Shown here piece after piece: positions 34,501 to 42,369 of a stretch of 64,000 nt of DNA. Under the pieces are notes generated by a model. It saw only the letters and a program-made list of their open reading frames with translations. It was not told the DNA's origin and searched no databases. The stretch covers positions 28,758 through 92,757 of the forward strand of contig NZ_PYGD01000015.1 in the NCBI RefSeq assembly GCF_003014535.1. The letters run 5' to 3'. The position numbers were made by a program, and so were the translations under genes. Numbering within the stretch: position 1 is the stretch's first letter; each line of letters begins with the position of its first letter. Source of the stretch: Taibaiella chishuiensis (GTDB taxonomy: Bacteria; Bacteroidota; Bacteroidia; Chitinophagales; Chitinophagaceae).

Positions 34501-35967
34501 TAAGTCTCCCGATATGCCCTGGGTAGGATCGGTCTGTCCTTGCTCGCGCAGGGAACCAATATAGGTATTGATAAAAAGACGATCATGATCCCGGTCAAAG
34601 GCACTTTTGCCGCTGGTTACCATAAAGGTCTTGCGCCTGTCGAAAGCCACGTCGTAAGTATCGGGGTACTTGAGCCAATAGCCGAAATCGGATGTTGGCA
34701 ACGCTCCTTCCTCCGAGCCCGCTTCAGACAATCTTCCTTCGCCCAGGGTGATGCACAGGCGGGTATCTTTATTCTGTACAAAGCCTTCCAGTTTGGTCGA
34801 TTTCCACTTTTCCATAAACTGGACCTGGTCCAGCCCGTTTGTAACGCCACCCGCGCCGCTATTGTTGGTAAAAAAGGTATTTCCGTCGCTGTCGTTGGCG
34901 CCTGTATAAATTCCATGCTCTCTAATCAGCTGTTTCACCGCATTACCATATTCATAGAAGTAGTTGAAGCCGCCGGGGATCAGGCGTTTGGTCTGGCCGC
35001 CATCGACATTGACATAACTGGGAACGGTTACGCCCACCTCTCCCGAAGCATCAGGCGCATACCAGAACTCCATCGAATCTTTCAACAAGTCGTACGGCGG
35101 CTGTTTCCGGATGAAGGTGATCATGTCCTGGCAATGCGCCAGGAATTTGGCTTGCGACGCTGTATCGTAGCCTTCGCCCAGGAACAACACCTGGGTTAGC
35201 GGACCATCCGGTACGACCACTTCATTGTTAACCCTGCGGAGCAGGAACCGGGGCTTATCCAGCTCGTCCTCACAGCGGATACCGACCAGCTTCGAGGTGT
35301 CGGTTACCATAGTACCAATACCCTGCAGCGTTATCTTAAGGCCGCGGTGCGTCCCCATATTAGCCAGGACAGGACCCGCCGTCATACAACGGAAAAGACC
35401 GGGATAGTAATATTCGGTGGTCGACCCGGAAAAGAGTTCTTTATCGATAGCAAGCAGGCTTGGCGTGGAGGCCAGGGGTGTACCATTCGTATTTACTTCA
35501 TCATACTTCAGGTAGGGATGGCAGGAGATATCGCCGAATAAGCCATCAGTAAACTTGGCATAGACCGTAGGGGTGTAGTAAATGCTGAATTCATCATCGG
35601 CCGTCTGCCTGGACTTATAGGTCGTGATGCGCTGATCGCCGTTATAGATCAGGTACTGGCCCGATGCTGAAGCGATATCCGCGTGTACTACAACCCTGAT
35701 GATCATGTAAGATTGCTGTACGCCCGAGGTGTAAAGGATACGGCAATAGGTTTCTCCCAACGCTACGGCCTGGATCAGTCCTGTAGCGGCATCGACCGTT
35801 GCAATTGCAGAAGAAGCGGAAGAATAGGCCACACCCGCGCCGGAAGTGATGTCCAGTCCGTCGGACTGGCGTTTTACTTTAAGCTGGAATTGCTTGGCCC
35901 TGACCGATATCTGGGCAGGATTCAACAACAGGTGAATCTCTGTAGTTTGTACTTCAAAGGCTGCCAT
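31591..35967 (-). CDS. Giant protein with M64 (IgA-peptidase-like) metallopeptidase domain (1458 residues)
   Basis: The N-terminus (about 15-90) resembles a Big_2-type Ig domain (AIATVDAATGLIQAVALGETY). A catalytic region at about 250-580 begins with VLFLGEGYDTASQAKFLAHC and includes the zinc signature HELTHFFNIGDEY, with His564, Glu565, His568 and a following Asp574-Glu575-Tyr576. This agrees with the HExxH...DEY pattern of peptidase family M64. The C-terminal 850 residues are beta-rich with recurring GNGYSADPIVNIS and FGGKGYHKNQILQIHP units, probably repeated small beta domains. Unlike typical M64 enzymes, no signal peptide is visible from this start (MAAFEVQTTEIH). It begins one base after the stop of the upstream secreted-protein gene. 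Confidence 0.8.
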   Translation of the reverse strand: MAAFEVQTTEIHLLLNPAQISVRAKQFQLKVKRQSDGLDITSGAGVAYSSASSAIATVDAATGLIQAVALGETYCRILYTSGVQQSYMIIRVVVHADIASASGQYLIYNGDQRITTYKSRQTADDEFSIYYTPTVYAKFTDGLFGDISCHPYLKYDEVNTNGTPLASTPSLLAIDKELFSGSTTEYYYPGLFRCMTAGPVLANMGTHRGLKITLQGIGTMVTDTSKLVGIRCEDELDKPRFLLRRVNNEVVVPDGPLTQVLFLGEGYDTASQAKFLAHCQDMITFIRKQPPYDLLKDSMEFWYAPDASGEVGVTVPSYVNVDGGQTKRLIPGGFNYFYEYGNAVKQLIREHGIYTGANDSDGNTFFTNNSGAGGVTNGLDQVQFMEKWKSTKLEGFVQNKDTRLCITLGEGRLSEAGSEEGALPTSDFGYWLKYPDTYDVAFDRRKTFMVTSGKSAFDRDHDRLFINTYIGSLREQGQTDPTQGISGDLWTNIDRDSVYRRTFVVILVNHPMEIGVNSNNYCVTTVADNKWLEVGSPQNGVFYPETVTTDSKSVSISAKITFAHELTHFFNIGDEYSDVRSQGHENFTPSESLYSSRIVKANIDSFDRLQLDGTTTNEINPYKVKWNWPRIATASATLNRPEVNPANQIVLNLISAAEANKWIKARDAQTFVYLRTVDFPLFERKQLYDFVTLGEGDIFRLRVTAINSTSAPFSVTLAIVPQGTATIAQCAAVIEDRKKYFRGEACLYAKQKGLYRVQSVKLKTGVTQPGAIFQTSKEGRNLKLSIRGTVPSSKYALNIILKIKPDGTCEDAFLDPKEKKLKSSRKTVFIDKDQNIADTGTWDADWFQASSNPIQHPILDFEFVPYDTSLSRINVINPGNGYSADPIVNISPANGAVAKPVMSAPKVFPELDTNKTGGSFIFPVYLEAIDLRNKDENQKGSGLLALVTELDSNGAIVNYSIVNNGNGLYSSNAAETQIKITTDGHDYIGATTAAEFVFDPAVYKTWIKGTDDTKGLEGFGAVGGEYVPNTNKEQVIYYCPIKYKMVGGTPRKGAGYQIPLGPMRFTLCTDVKGSVPISSNVAHVLGYLNSSKEVEKVEILFGGKGYHKNQILQIHPVFTVDVIYIGKYLPYYYRHNSFNEAVPSAGEGDRRARDTQPVFEVLDVDADGAITQLGFSNNQRGANLHYPTQEVTAIVSDKGSYDAFLRGDYGKFDFSFVPQPATPANARAISKVNLLNMAKAESPDRKIRVFGGKPTVTVPTATSVSFPCDPVANVADILVKQGKSVLRIDFVNNQRGSGFTEENPPVVSLSGGTILAGGAPADIQMELSLFPRIVDPSVLKYMEQHKAPLIANKDVASVGNALKQIFSDAATDSITLQNKNQEALIAIYEGAGTFNKKAYRPSFDSLMRNSSRTDANGVTSIIPMNFVTMYYLVNYLNASKLGNLDHDQYFKTISYTVK

Positions 35968-35968
35968 A

Positions 35969-37132
35969 TTAATAGGGTTTTAAATCGTCACTTAAATACA
36001 TTAAAACTACCGGGGGCAATACCAGTCCGCTGTTATCGGAAGCCCGGTCTACAGAGAGCCGTTCTTTTGTCTTGCGTATGGCATAACTTACCGGTGCGGA
36101 AGGCGCCGCTTCGGTTACGGACATTGCCGTAGCCGGTACCCGGGATACATAGCGCTCCAGCTGACTACGGTTGATCCCGCCGGTATTTGTTACAGTCAAT
36201 GTTTTTTGCTGCTTTCCTTGTACCACTGCATTATACTGCTGTCCATGCAGGAGGTCATAGATCACCGTTGCTCCTTTTTCAGTCTTTACTTTTCCCTGCA
36301 CCGTACGGCTATTCTTCACCAGCACCAGATCCCAGCGCAAACGCTGCCCCACGATAACATCGGATTGCGGGCTCATGACGATGGCTTTTTGCAACGAGTC
36401 AACCTGTGCCCTCGTTCCGGTCAGTACATAACAAGTATAGCGATGCACGCCAGGCTCGCCCGACGGCAGCAGCAGGGCTTGTTCGATAATCGTTACCTGG
36501 TCTGCTGCGGCGCAGGAAAAAAGTGCATTGCCATCCCGGTCCGGATTCAGAAAGCACTGCTTTAGGGCTTCGGTCCCGGTGGAATCGGCGGTGGGAAATA
36601 ATACGGACCTTATATTCAGGGTAAAATAGGCGCCTATTTTCCTGTCCGTATAGCTCCGGGGCCCGTTTTCATTGCGCATTTCCGTAAAATCAAGTCCAAC
36701 GTAGCGCTCTTGCGCTCCTTTCTGATCCCATGTCCCGGTGGTATAGGTGGAGACGATGGCATGCAGGCTGTCGGTTCCCGACGCCATAAGTTCAATTTCA
36801 CGCCTGGCCTTACCGGCATCGGGCAGGGTATCTCCGGTAGTCCGGACATTCAGGTTCCGGCTTGCTCCCGGACCGCCCCGCTGATGAATATGATGCTGGA
36901 ACGCACCCGAATACTCCAGAAGCTGATGCATAGCTGTAGTTGTCTTCCCGCATAAAGTATAGACCGATTGCTCCGCGGGCCGCACTGTTGCCGTATAGTG
37001 CAGTTCTTTGCAATTGTTATCGGCCATCAGTTGCAGGATGCCCCTCCCGGAACCGGACAGGTAAGCCTCAGATTGCGCCCGGGTGCCGAACGCCAGGCAT
37101 AAAAGAAGAATCGTAGTTGCTCGTTGTTTCAT
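35969..37132 (-). CDS. Secreted protein of unknown function
   Basis: From the ATG at 37132 the product is 387 residues with a good signal peptide (MKQRATTILLLCLAFGTRAQ). This start is preceded by AGAGAGAG, a ribosome-site-like purine run. The open frame extends further upstream to 37210 and overlaps the AraC-type gene, but the added residues do not look like a signal. The mature part is mainly beta with dispersed Cys (DNNCKELHY, YTLCGKT, KQCFLN, CYVLTG) and shows no recognised domain. It is the only member of the giant-protein array with an obvious export signal, so it may be the periplasmic or surface partner. It ends one base before the M64-like gene. Confidence 0.7.
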   Translation of the reverse strand: MKQRATTILLLCLAFGTRAQSEAYLSGSGRGILQLMADNNCKELHYTATVRPAEQSVYTLCGKTTTAMHQLLEYSGAFQHHIHQRGGPGASRNLNVRTTGDTLPDAGKARREIELMASGTDSLHAIVSTYTTGTWDQKGAQERYVGLDFTEMRNENGPRSYTDRKIGAYFTLNIRSVLFPTADSTGTEALKQCFLNPDRDGNALFSCAAADQVTIIEQALLLPSGEPGVHRYTCYVLTGTRAQVDSLQKAIVMSPQSDVIVGQRLRWDLVLVKNSRTVQGKVKTEKGATVIYDLLHGQQYNAVVQGKQQKTLTVTNTGGINRSQLERYVSRVPATAMSVTEAAPSAPVSYAIRKTKERLSVDRASDNSGLVLPPVVLMYLSDDLKPY

Positions 37133-37202
37133 ATCTCTCTCTAAAATTAGCAAGCATACCGGCACGAAATTTGTCATTTTCGGACAGTTTGCCCTGGTTA
37201 TG

Positions 37203-37982
37203 TTATTCAATGATAATTCCTTTTAGTTCCAGCCTTTTCCGGATATCCTTAGGGGTATAACCAATAGCAGATTTCATATAACGGGTAAAATTGGCGTTGT
37301 CTGAAAACTCAAGCCTTCGGGAGATATCCGTTACAGAATAGCGCGCGTGCGCCAGCAGGTAAACGGCCCTTGTAGTTAGATGATAATGCTGCATGTACCG
37401 GGGGGTATAACCGTATACCGATCTGCAGGCCCGACGCAGGGTACGCTCATGCACCGGCACCGCCTGGGTTTGCCTGCCCAGGCTGAGCCAGGTGATACGC
37501 GCATCAGCCAGGCTGTTGGCAAACATTTCAGCATATTCCAGCTGTATATCAGGTATCGTTTCAGCATCCGCATGCCGGTTGGCGTCTGTCATGTCCTGCT
37601 GCAACAGGGATAAGGGATCATCCACCTTTTCGGACCACCGGCTGTAGGTATATTGCTGTTGCGCCCGTTCCCGGTGCAGTGCTTTTTCCTGGCGGTATCT
37701 CAGCGTATTGACAAAGTACTGCGCTTTACTGTAGCCGGAATAAGTCGGCACCTCTATGTTGAGGTAGGGCTTATCGTATGCCGCGGATAAATAATGGAAA
37801 TGGAGGGGCGGAACAATATACAATGTTCCGGCAATAATGGAGTGCGGTACGAAATCGATAAAATGCTCGCCGCCGGATTCTTTGAAAATGAGGATACGGT
37901 TGTTGGGAGAGCGGTTAAGCTCAGGTTGCGCAGGACATTCCCTGATGGAAAATCTGCCGGACTGCTGTTGAGGCCGTTTCAT
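37203..37982 (-). CDS. AraC-family transcriptional regulator
   Basis: From the ATG at 37982 the product is 259 residues. An upstream ATG at 38108 would add 42 residues with no AraC-like character. The C-terminal about 90 residues form a double helix-turn-helix: VHERTLRRACRSVYGYTPR, YLLAHARYSVTDISRRLEFSD, then NFTRYMKSAIGYTPKDIRKR, the usual second-helix GYTP signature. The N-terminal part has short beta strands (FIDFVPHSIIAGTLYIVPPLHFHYLS), consistent with a cupin-like effector or regulatory domain. It lies just upstream of, and in line with, the giant-protein array and is the natural candidate for its regulator. The 70-bp gap to the secreted-protein start may hold a promoter. Confidence 0.85.
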   Translation of the reverse strand: MKRPQQQSGRFSIRECPAQPELNRSPNNRILIFKESGGEHFIDFVPHSIIAGTLYIVPPLHFHYLSAAYDKPYLNIEVPTYSGYSKAQYFVNTLRYRQEKALHRERAQQQYTYSRWSEKVDDPLSLLQQDMTDANRHADAETIPDIQLEYAEMFANSLADARITWLSLGRQTQAVPVHERTLRRACRSVYGYTPRYMQHYHLTTRAVYLLAHARYSVTDISRRLEFSDNANFTRYMKSAIGYTPKDIRKRLELKGIIIE

Positions 37983-38540
37983 AGTGGTGGGGGTGGGGTT
38001 TGGTGGATGGATGGGGTTACGTCGGTTTACATAGCTAATGGTATTAAAAGAACAGGAATAAGGATCTTCGGGCATGAAAGCGTCCGGAATGAAGCAGTGT
38101 TTAAACATCTGCCTGCTTCAAAATTGAACGGTTTTTATCTATTTTTCTACAGGTAAAAAATAGCATTTATGTTATTAACTATTTTTTTTAGCAAGTCAAT
38201 AACTATTAAACACAAACAGCAACATAGAACCAGGACTACCGCCTGAATGCGAAAACAGCGTTCGTGCTCAAACAATGTGCTTTAAACCTGTTGATGTAAA
38301 AGTAGGAGCGCGCTACGTCAAAATCCGGCGGTGTGTAAAAGTTTTAGCAGTTGCTCTTTCAAATACTTACCGGTGATGAAGCAAGCGCTAAAAAATGGCA
38401 AGGCCAAGGACGCCGTACAAACAAATCAACACAACATGGTTCTGGTAAAAGATTTTCTACAAAACATAGAAACATGGCTTAGATGCGAATTATCAATGAT
38501 TCTATCCATCTTTCTTCATGGTAGCGGGTTTAGCATAGCA
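37983..38540. other. AT-rich gap upstream of the AraC-type gene
   Basis: No gene is supported. It must hold the AraC-type gene's promoter. The sequence around 38324 contains AAATCCGGCGG, the same core as the direct repeats at 38923-38972. Confidence 0.35.
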
Positions 38541-38763
38541 ACAGGGATGCATAGAGGCGATCAACATAAAATTGGCCGGAAATTCGATACTGATACGCGC
38601 CCTGGATAGGGTTACCCACCGCTCTTCCATAGGCTGCCGTATTACTTCCAATACGGTACGTTTAAATTCAGGCAGTTCGTCGAGGAACAATACCCCGTTA
38701 TATGCCAGCGATATTTAGCCGGGTTGTCGGTGCCCGCCGCCGCCCACTAAGGCTACATCGCTA
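38541..38763 (-). pseudogene. Older internal fragment of comM with a nonsense codon
   Basis: The segment aligns to 40021-40243 of full-length comM with roughly 25 mismatches by eye. It encodes the [15 protein letters not shown]...QPMEER...[19 protein letters not shown] region, part of the AAA+ core. The codon for Glu just upstream of the [11 protein letters not shown] stretch is changed to TAA, and the homology stops abruptly at both ends. It is in the same orientation as comM, 0.8 kb downstream. Divergence is much greater than in the copy at 17131, so the two copies arose at different times or from different donors. Confidence 0.8.
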
Positions 38764-38922
38764 TACTAAATAATATAAAACATTGATTAAAAGACGCTAA
38801 TCGTTTAATGCTGTAAAAGATGACTTTCTTAACTTAAGACTATTTATTATTAAATCATTAAACCTACCGCCTATTTTGGGGTGTAAAGATCCTGCGTAAA
38901 ATCGCTTGTCAAAATTTATTAG

Positions 38923-38972
38923 AAATCCGGCGGATCTCACCTTAGAAAAATCCGGCGGATCTCACCTTAGAA
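38923..38972. repeat. Two direct 25-bp repeats with an ATCCGGCGGAT core
   Basis: The unit AAATCCGGCGGATCTCACCT plus five more bases occurs twice in direct succession, 38923-38947 and 38948-38972. A partial third core (AAATCCGGCGG) is at about 38324. The flanking region is AT-rich and holds no gene. Confidence 0.6.
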
Positions 38973-39033
38973 ATATCAGCGTCAATTGTCGAATTGATTT
39001 CAAATCCCATGATAAGAGCATTAAAAAATGTAC

Positions 39034-39162
39034 TTATTCCTTGAAATTTTTTTTTGCAGTCTGCTGCTCCTGCGATAATTGGCTTTGATCTACGGTAAAA
39101 CGTTCTGACCAAATTCCCAATAATGCAAGTACAGCGGCAACAATAACTTTTAGAGCGTCCAT
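39034..39162 (-). CDS. Possible 42-residue single-span membrane protein
   Basis: From the ATG at 39162 the product starts MDALKVIVAAVLALLGIWSE, one membrane helix, followed by a short polar tail (QSQLSQEQQTAKKN). A longer frame begins at 39222. Phage or element-derived small membrane proteins have this layout, and the neighbouring fragment at 39240 also looks phage-derived. No family and no ribosome-site evidence, so this is tentative. Confidence 0.3.
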   Translation of the reverse strand: MDALKVIVAAVLALLGIWSERFTVDQSQLSQEQQTAKKNFKE

Positions 39163-39239
39163 AAACAATTCATTACACTTCAAATATATAAAAACACAAA
39201 CAATATAAAAACAAACCGGCATTATTTAATATATGCAAT

Positions 39240-39421
39240 ATGAAAACCGTTTACATCGACGAAAAACATATTGATATTGCAAACACCTGGGATGATATAA
39301 CCTTCAATGGATAGACATTGCTCAACTCCAGCTCAAAAGAGAACAGGATAAAACCTACCAAGAAATTGAATTCGCTCTTGATCTGCTAAACATCCTCACA
39401 AAAATGATTGCGCAGAATTAA
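39240..39421 (+). pseudogene. Frameshifted phage-like gene remnant
   Basis: Frame 1 from the ATG at 39240 reads MKTVYIDEKHIDIANTWDDI and stops at 39312. Frame 2 then continues with WIDIAQLQLKREQDKTYQEI from 39308 and stops at 39419. The two together resemble small phage morphogenesis proteins of Bacteroidota, which start with a short strand and then a '-SWDDIT--QW--I' helix. A single frameshift near 39308 would explain the break. The assignment to phage is by pattern only. The remnant is cut near the comM hairpin. Confidence 0.35.
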
Positions 39422-39510
39422 CGATACAGGAAGCATCTGATATATCAAATGAAAGCACATCATTTCTTGCGTCTGTTCCAGATTATGAGGTTAAGGAAAA
39501 CTCAGGTCTG

Positions 39511-39531
39511 GTCGTAGCGTCCCGCTACGAC
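39511..39531 (-). terminator. Hairpin after comM
   Basis: Arms GTCGTAGCG (39511-39519) and CGCTACGAC (39523-39531) are perfectly complementary with a 3-base loop, 7 bp past the comM stop. The duplicated copy at 17131 begins within this hairpin and keeps only the right arm. Confidence 0.6.
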
Positions 39532-39537
39532 CCGTTA

Positions 39538-41076
39538 TCATCCCGCCCAATCTTCCCGGTCGAGGCTGCGGTACTGGATCGCTTCGGCCACATGCTCCGG
39601 CAGTATCGCTGCACAGGCGGCCAGGTCGGCTATGGTACGCGCTACTTTTAAAATGCGGTCATAAGCGCGTGCCGACAGGTTGAGCCGCTCCATAGCCTTA
39701 CGCAACAAAGCTGCACCCGCGGGATCCAATACACAAACTTTTTTGAGCAGCCGGCTGCCCATCATGGCATTACAATACACCCCGGTCTCGCCTGTAAACC
39801 GCGTGGTCTGCAGGCTGCGTGCAGCAATCACCCGGCCCCGGATAACCGCGCTGGATTCGGATGGCGCGGTAGCGCTCAGTTCGATAAACGATACGGGCGT
39901 TACTTCGACATGCAGGTCGATACGGTCGAGCAAGGGACCTGAGATCTTATTGAGATAACGATGTACGGCCAGGGGTGCACAACTGCAGTCCCGGTCCGGG
40001 TGGTTGTAATAACCGCAGGGACAGGGATTCATCGAAGCGATCAGCATAAAGTTGGCCGGGAATTCGATACTGATACGCGCCCTGGATATGGTTACCCGCC
40101 GCTCTTCCATAGGCTGCCGCATGACTTCCAGTACGGTGCGTTTAAATTCAGGCAGTTCGTCGAGAAACAATACGCCGTTATGTGCCAGCGATATTTCGCC
40201 GGGCTGCGGGTGCCCACCGCCCCCAACCAGGGCCACATCGCTGATCGTATGGTGCGGCGAACGGAAAGGCCGGCGGGCCACGAGCGAAGCGCGTTCGGGC
40301 AAAGCGCCCGCTACCGAATGAATCTTCGTGGTTTCGAGCGCTTCCTGCAAGGACAGGGGCGGCAGGATGGTCGGTAATCTTTTGGCGAGCATGGTCTTGC
40401 CCGCACCGGGCGGCCCTACCAGGATAGCGTTATGGCCACCGGCCGCCGCTATCTCCAATGCCCGTTTAATATGCTCCTGTCCTTTTACTTCATTAAAATC
40501 AAGATCAAACTGCGCCTGGGCTTCATAAAAATCGCCGCGGGCATCTGCCAGGGTCCTTTCGGGCTTTGTAAGCCCGTTAAGCATCGCGACAACGGCATCC
40601 AGGCCGGCTACGCCATACACCTCCAAACCGGCTACCATAGCGGCCTCGCGGGCATTTTGCTCCGGCAGGATCATGCCTTTAAATCCCTCGCGCCAGGCCT
40701 GTATCGCCATAGGCAATACGCCCTTTACCGGTTTTAGCGCACCGTCGAGCGACAGTTCGCCCATAATCACATAATCGTTAAACAAGGCGCCGGACACCTG
40801 TTCCGTAGCGCCCAGCATGGCTACGGCAATAGGCAGATCGTAGGCCGAGCCTGCTTTTTTCAGATCGGCGGGCGCCATATTGATCACGATCCGGGTGCGC
40901 GGACGGCTCAGCCCATTGTGCTTGAGCGCAGACAGGATGCGGTCTACACTCTCTTTTACGGCATTATCGGGCAAACCTACAATCACATAACCCAGGCCGG
41001 GTGCTACATCCGCTTCTATCGTGATCCGTATCGCATCCACACCGGTTATGGCGCTGCCAAATACTTTTACAAGCAT
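39538..41076 (-). CDS. comM: YifB/ComM-family Mg-chelatase-like AAA+ ATPase
   Basis: A 512-residue full-length protein. The N-terminal ChlI-like fold (about 1-170) has YVIVGLPDNAVKESVDR and VINMAPADLKKAGSAYDLP. The AAA+ core has Walker A GPPGAGKT at about 217-224 and Walker B-type [11 protein letters not shown] sensor-region segment [16 protein letters not shown] and Cys residues (CPCGYYNHPDRDCSC) follow, then a C-terminal Mg-chelatase-like helical domain ending LDREDWAG. In other bacteria ComM is a hexameric helicase promoting branch migration during natural transformation and recombination. It is transcribed alone, with a hairpin after the stop. Two degraded partial copies of it lie in this window. 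Confidence 0.92.
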   Translation of the reverse strand: MLVKVFGSAITGVDAIRITIEADVAPGLGYVIVGLPDNAVKESVDRILSALKHNGLSRPRTRIVINMAPADLKKAGSAYDLPIAVAMLGATEQVSGALFNDYVIMGELSLDGALKPVKGVLPMAIQAWREGFKGMILPEQNAREAAMVAGLEVYGVAGLDAVVAMLNGLTKPERTLADARGDFYEAQAQFDLDFNEVKGQEHIKRALEIAAAGGHNAILVGPPGAGKTMLAKRLPTILPPLSLQEALETTKIHSVAGALPERASLVARRPFRSPHHTISDVALVGGGGHPQPGEISLAHNGVLFLDELPEFKRTVLEVMRQPMEERRVTISRARISIEFPANFMLIASMNPCPCGYYNHPDRDCSCAPLAVHRYLNKISGPLLDRIDLHVEVTPVSFIELSATAPSESSAVIRGRVIAARSLQTTRFTGETGVYCNAMMGSRLLKKVCVLDPAGAALLRKAMERLNLSARAYDRILKVARTIADLAACAAILPEHVAEAIQYRSLDREDWAG

Positions 41077-41193
41077 AATTAATATTTATAATTAAAAATA
41101 AATAATAATTTACTTTAAAAGCAAACAACCCCTGTCTTTCCGGAAAATTCCGGCTATCGTATACAAAACTGCAAAAGTTAGCGCTGCTTTTTT

Positions 41194-41201
41194 TATTTTT
41201 G
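41194..41201 (+). promoter_or_regulatory. -7 box TATTTTTG of the flavin/2Fe-2S reductase gene
   Basis: An exact TAnnTTTG match, the Bacteroidota -7 element, 8 bp before the ATG at 41210. No clean -33 TTG is seen. The position suggests a very short leader. Confidence 0.45.
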
Positions 41202-41209
41202 CCGGCAAT

Positions 41210-42301
41210 ATGTCAACACCACATTTCCACGCTTTAAAAGTAAAGGAAGTACATCCCGAAACTTCCGATTGTGTATCGATATCGTTTGATGTTCCTGAGT
41301 CGCTGAAAGAAACCTTTCATTTTCTTCCCGGACAATACCTGACCCTCCGTAAAATGATAGATGGCGTGGAAATACGCCGGTCGTATTCTATATGTGCGGC
41401 CCCGGGCGATGAGCTCAGGGTAGCCGTTAAGAAAGTGGAAGAGGGTAAGTTTTCCGGTTTTGCCAACCTTGAACTCAAAGCCGGCGACGAACTGGAAGTA
41501 ATGCCCCCTTTAGGCAAATTTACCCCGAGACATAAGAAAGATACCCGTAAGCAATACCTGGCTTTTGCTGCCGGCAGCGGTATCACGCCGATCATCGGCA
41601 TTATGAAATCGGTACTGAAAAACGAACCGGGAAGCGAATTCACCCTGGTGTATGGCAATAAGAACAGGGGCTCCATCATTTTTAAAGAAGCGATCGAGGC
41701 CCTGAAAAATAAATACATGAACCGGCTCCGCGTATACCACGTGTTTACCCGCGAGACTATGGACACCCCTTTGTTCAACGGCCGTATCAATGCCGAAAAG
41801 GCCAAAGGCTTCTGTGAGCGGCTGGTGGATACCGACCAGATGGACGAGATCTTTATCTGCGGTCCCGAGGACATGATCCTGGGGCTGCGCGATTATTTTA
41901 TCGAAGAAAGAAAGATCGAGGCCAATAAAGTACATTTTGAACTCTTCTCCTCGCCCGACCAACCCCGTACGGTACATAAGGCCTGGCAGGAAAAACAGCA
42001 GCAGATCGATCCTTCCAAAGTGAGCCAGGTTACCGTTAAGCTGGATGGCGCTGCTTTCGACATGACGCTTGCCTATGGCGGCGACAATATCCTGGATGCT
42101 GCGCTGCAACAGGGCGCCGACCTGCCTTATGCCTGTAAAGGCGGGGTATGCAGCACCTGTAAAGCCAAGCTGGTATCGGGCGAAGTAGATATGGAAGTGA
42201 ATTATGCGCTCGAGCCCGATGAGCTGGCGGCTAACTTCATCCTGACCTGCCAGGCGCATCCCCGTACCGAGAAAGTAGTCGTCGATTTCGACATTAAATA
42301 A
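41210..42301 (+). CDS. PaaE-type ferredoxin reductase (FAD/NAD(P)H plus 2Fe-2S)
   Basis: A 363-residue three-domain electron carrier. The FAD-binding domain (about 1-105) has RRSYSI and GKFSGFA-type motifs. The NAD(P) domain (about 110-240) has AAGSGITPIIGI and a late CGPEDM. The C-terminal plant-type ferredoxin domain binds a 2Fe-2S cluster through C309, C314, C317 and C347. The domain order matches the reductase subunit of phenylacetyl-CoA epoxidase (PaaE) and related oxygenase reductases. No paaABCD genes are in the window, so its oxygenase partner is unknown and I leave the symbol blank. Confidence 0.88.
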   Translation: MSTPHFHALKVKEVHPETSDCVSISFDVPESLKETFHFLPGQYLTLRKMIDGVEIRRSYSICAAPGDELRVAVKKVEEGKFSGFANLELKAGDELEVMPPLGKFTPRHKKDTRKQYLAFAAGSGITPIIGIMKSVLKNEPGSEFTLVYGNKNRGSIIFKEAIEALKNKYMNRLRVYHVFTRETMDTPLFNGRINAEKAKGFCERLVDTDQMDEIFICGPEDMILGLRDYFIEERKIEANKVHFELFSSPDQPRTVHKAWQEKQQQIDPSKVSQVTVKLDGAAFDMTLAYGGDNILDAALQQGADLPYACKGGVCSTCKAKLVSGEVDMEVNYALEPDELAANFILTCQAHPRTEKVVVDFDIK

Positions 42302-42369
42302 ACCCGCAGTAACCGGGATACCTGTATTCACAAAAAAAGTGTTAAATTAGGGGTATAAAACTTTGCGGG

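Noticed and set aside
17662..37210. Contractile injection system or phage tail cluster
   Set aside because: No sheath, tube, baseplate wedge or AAA+ gene was recognised, and the large proteins lack tail motifs I know. The possibility is left for structure comparison.
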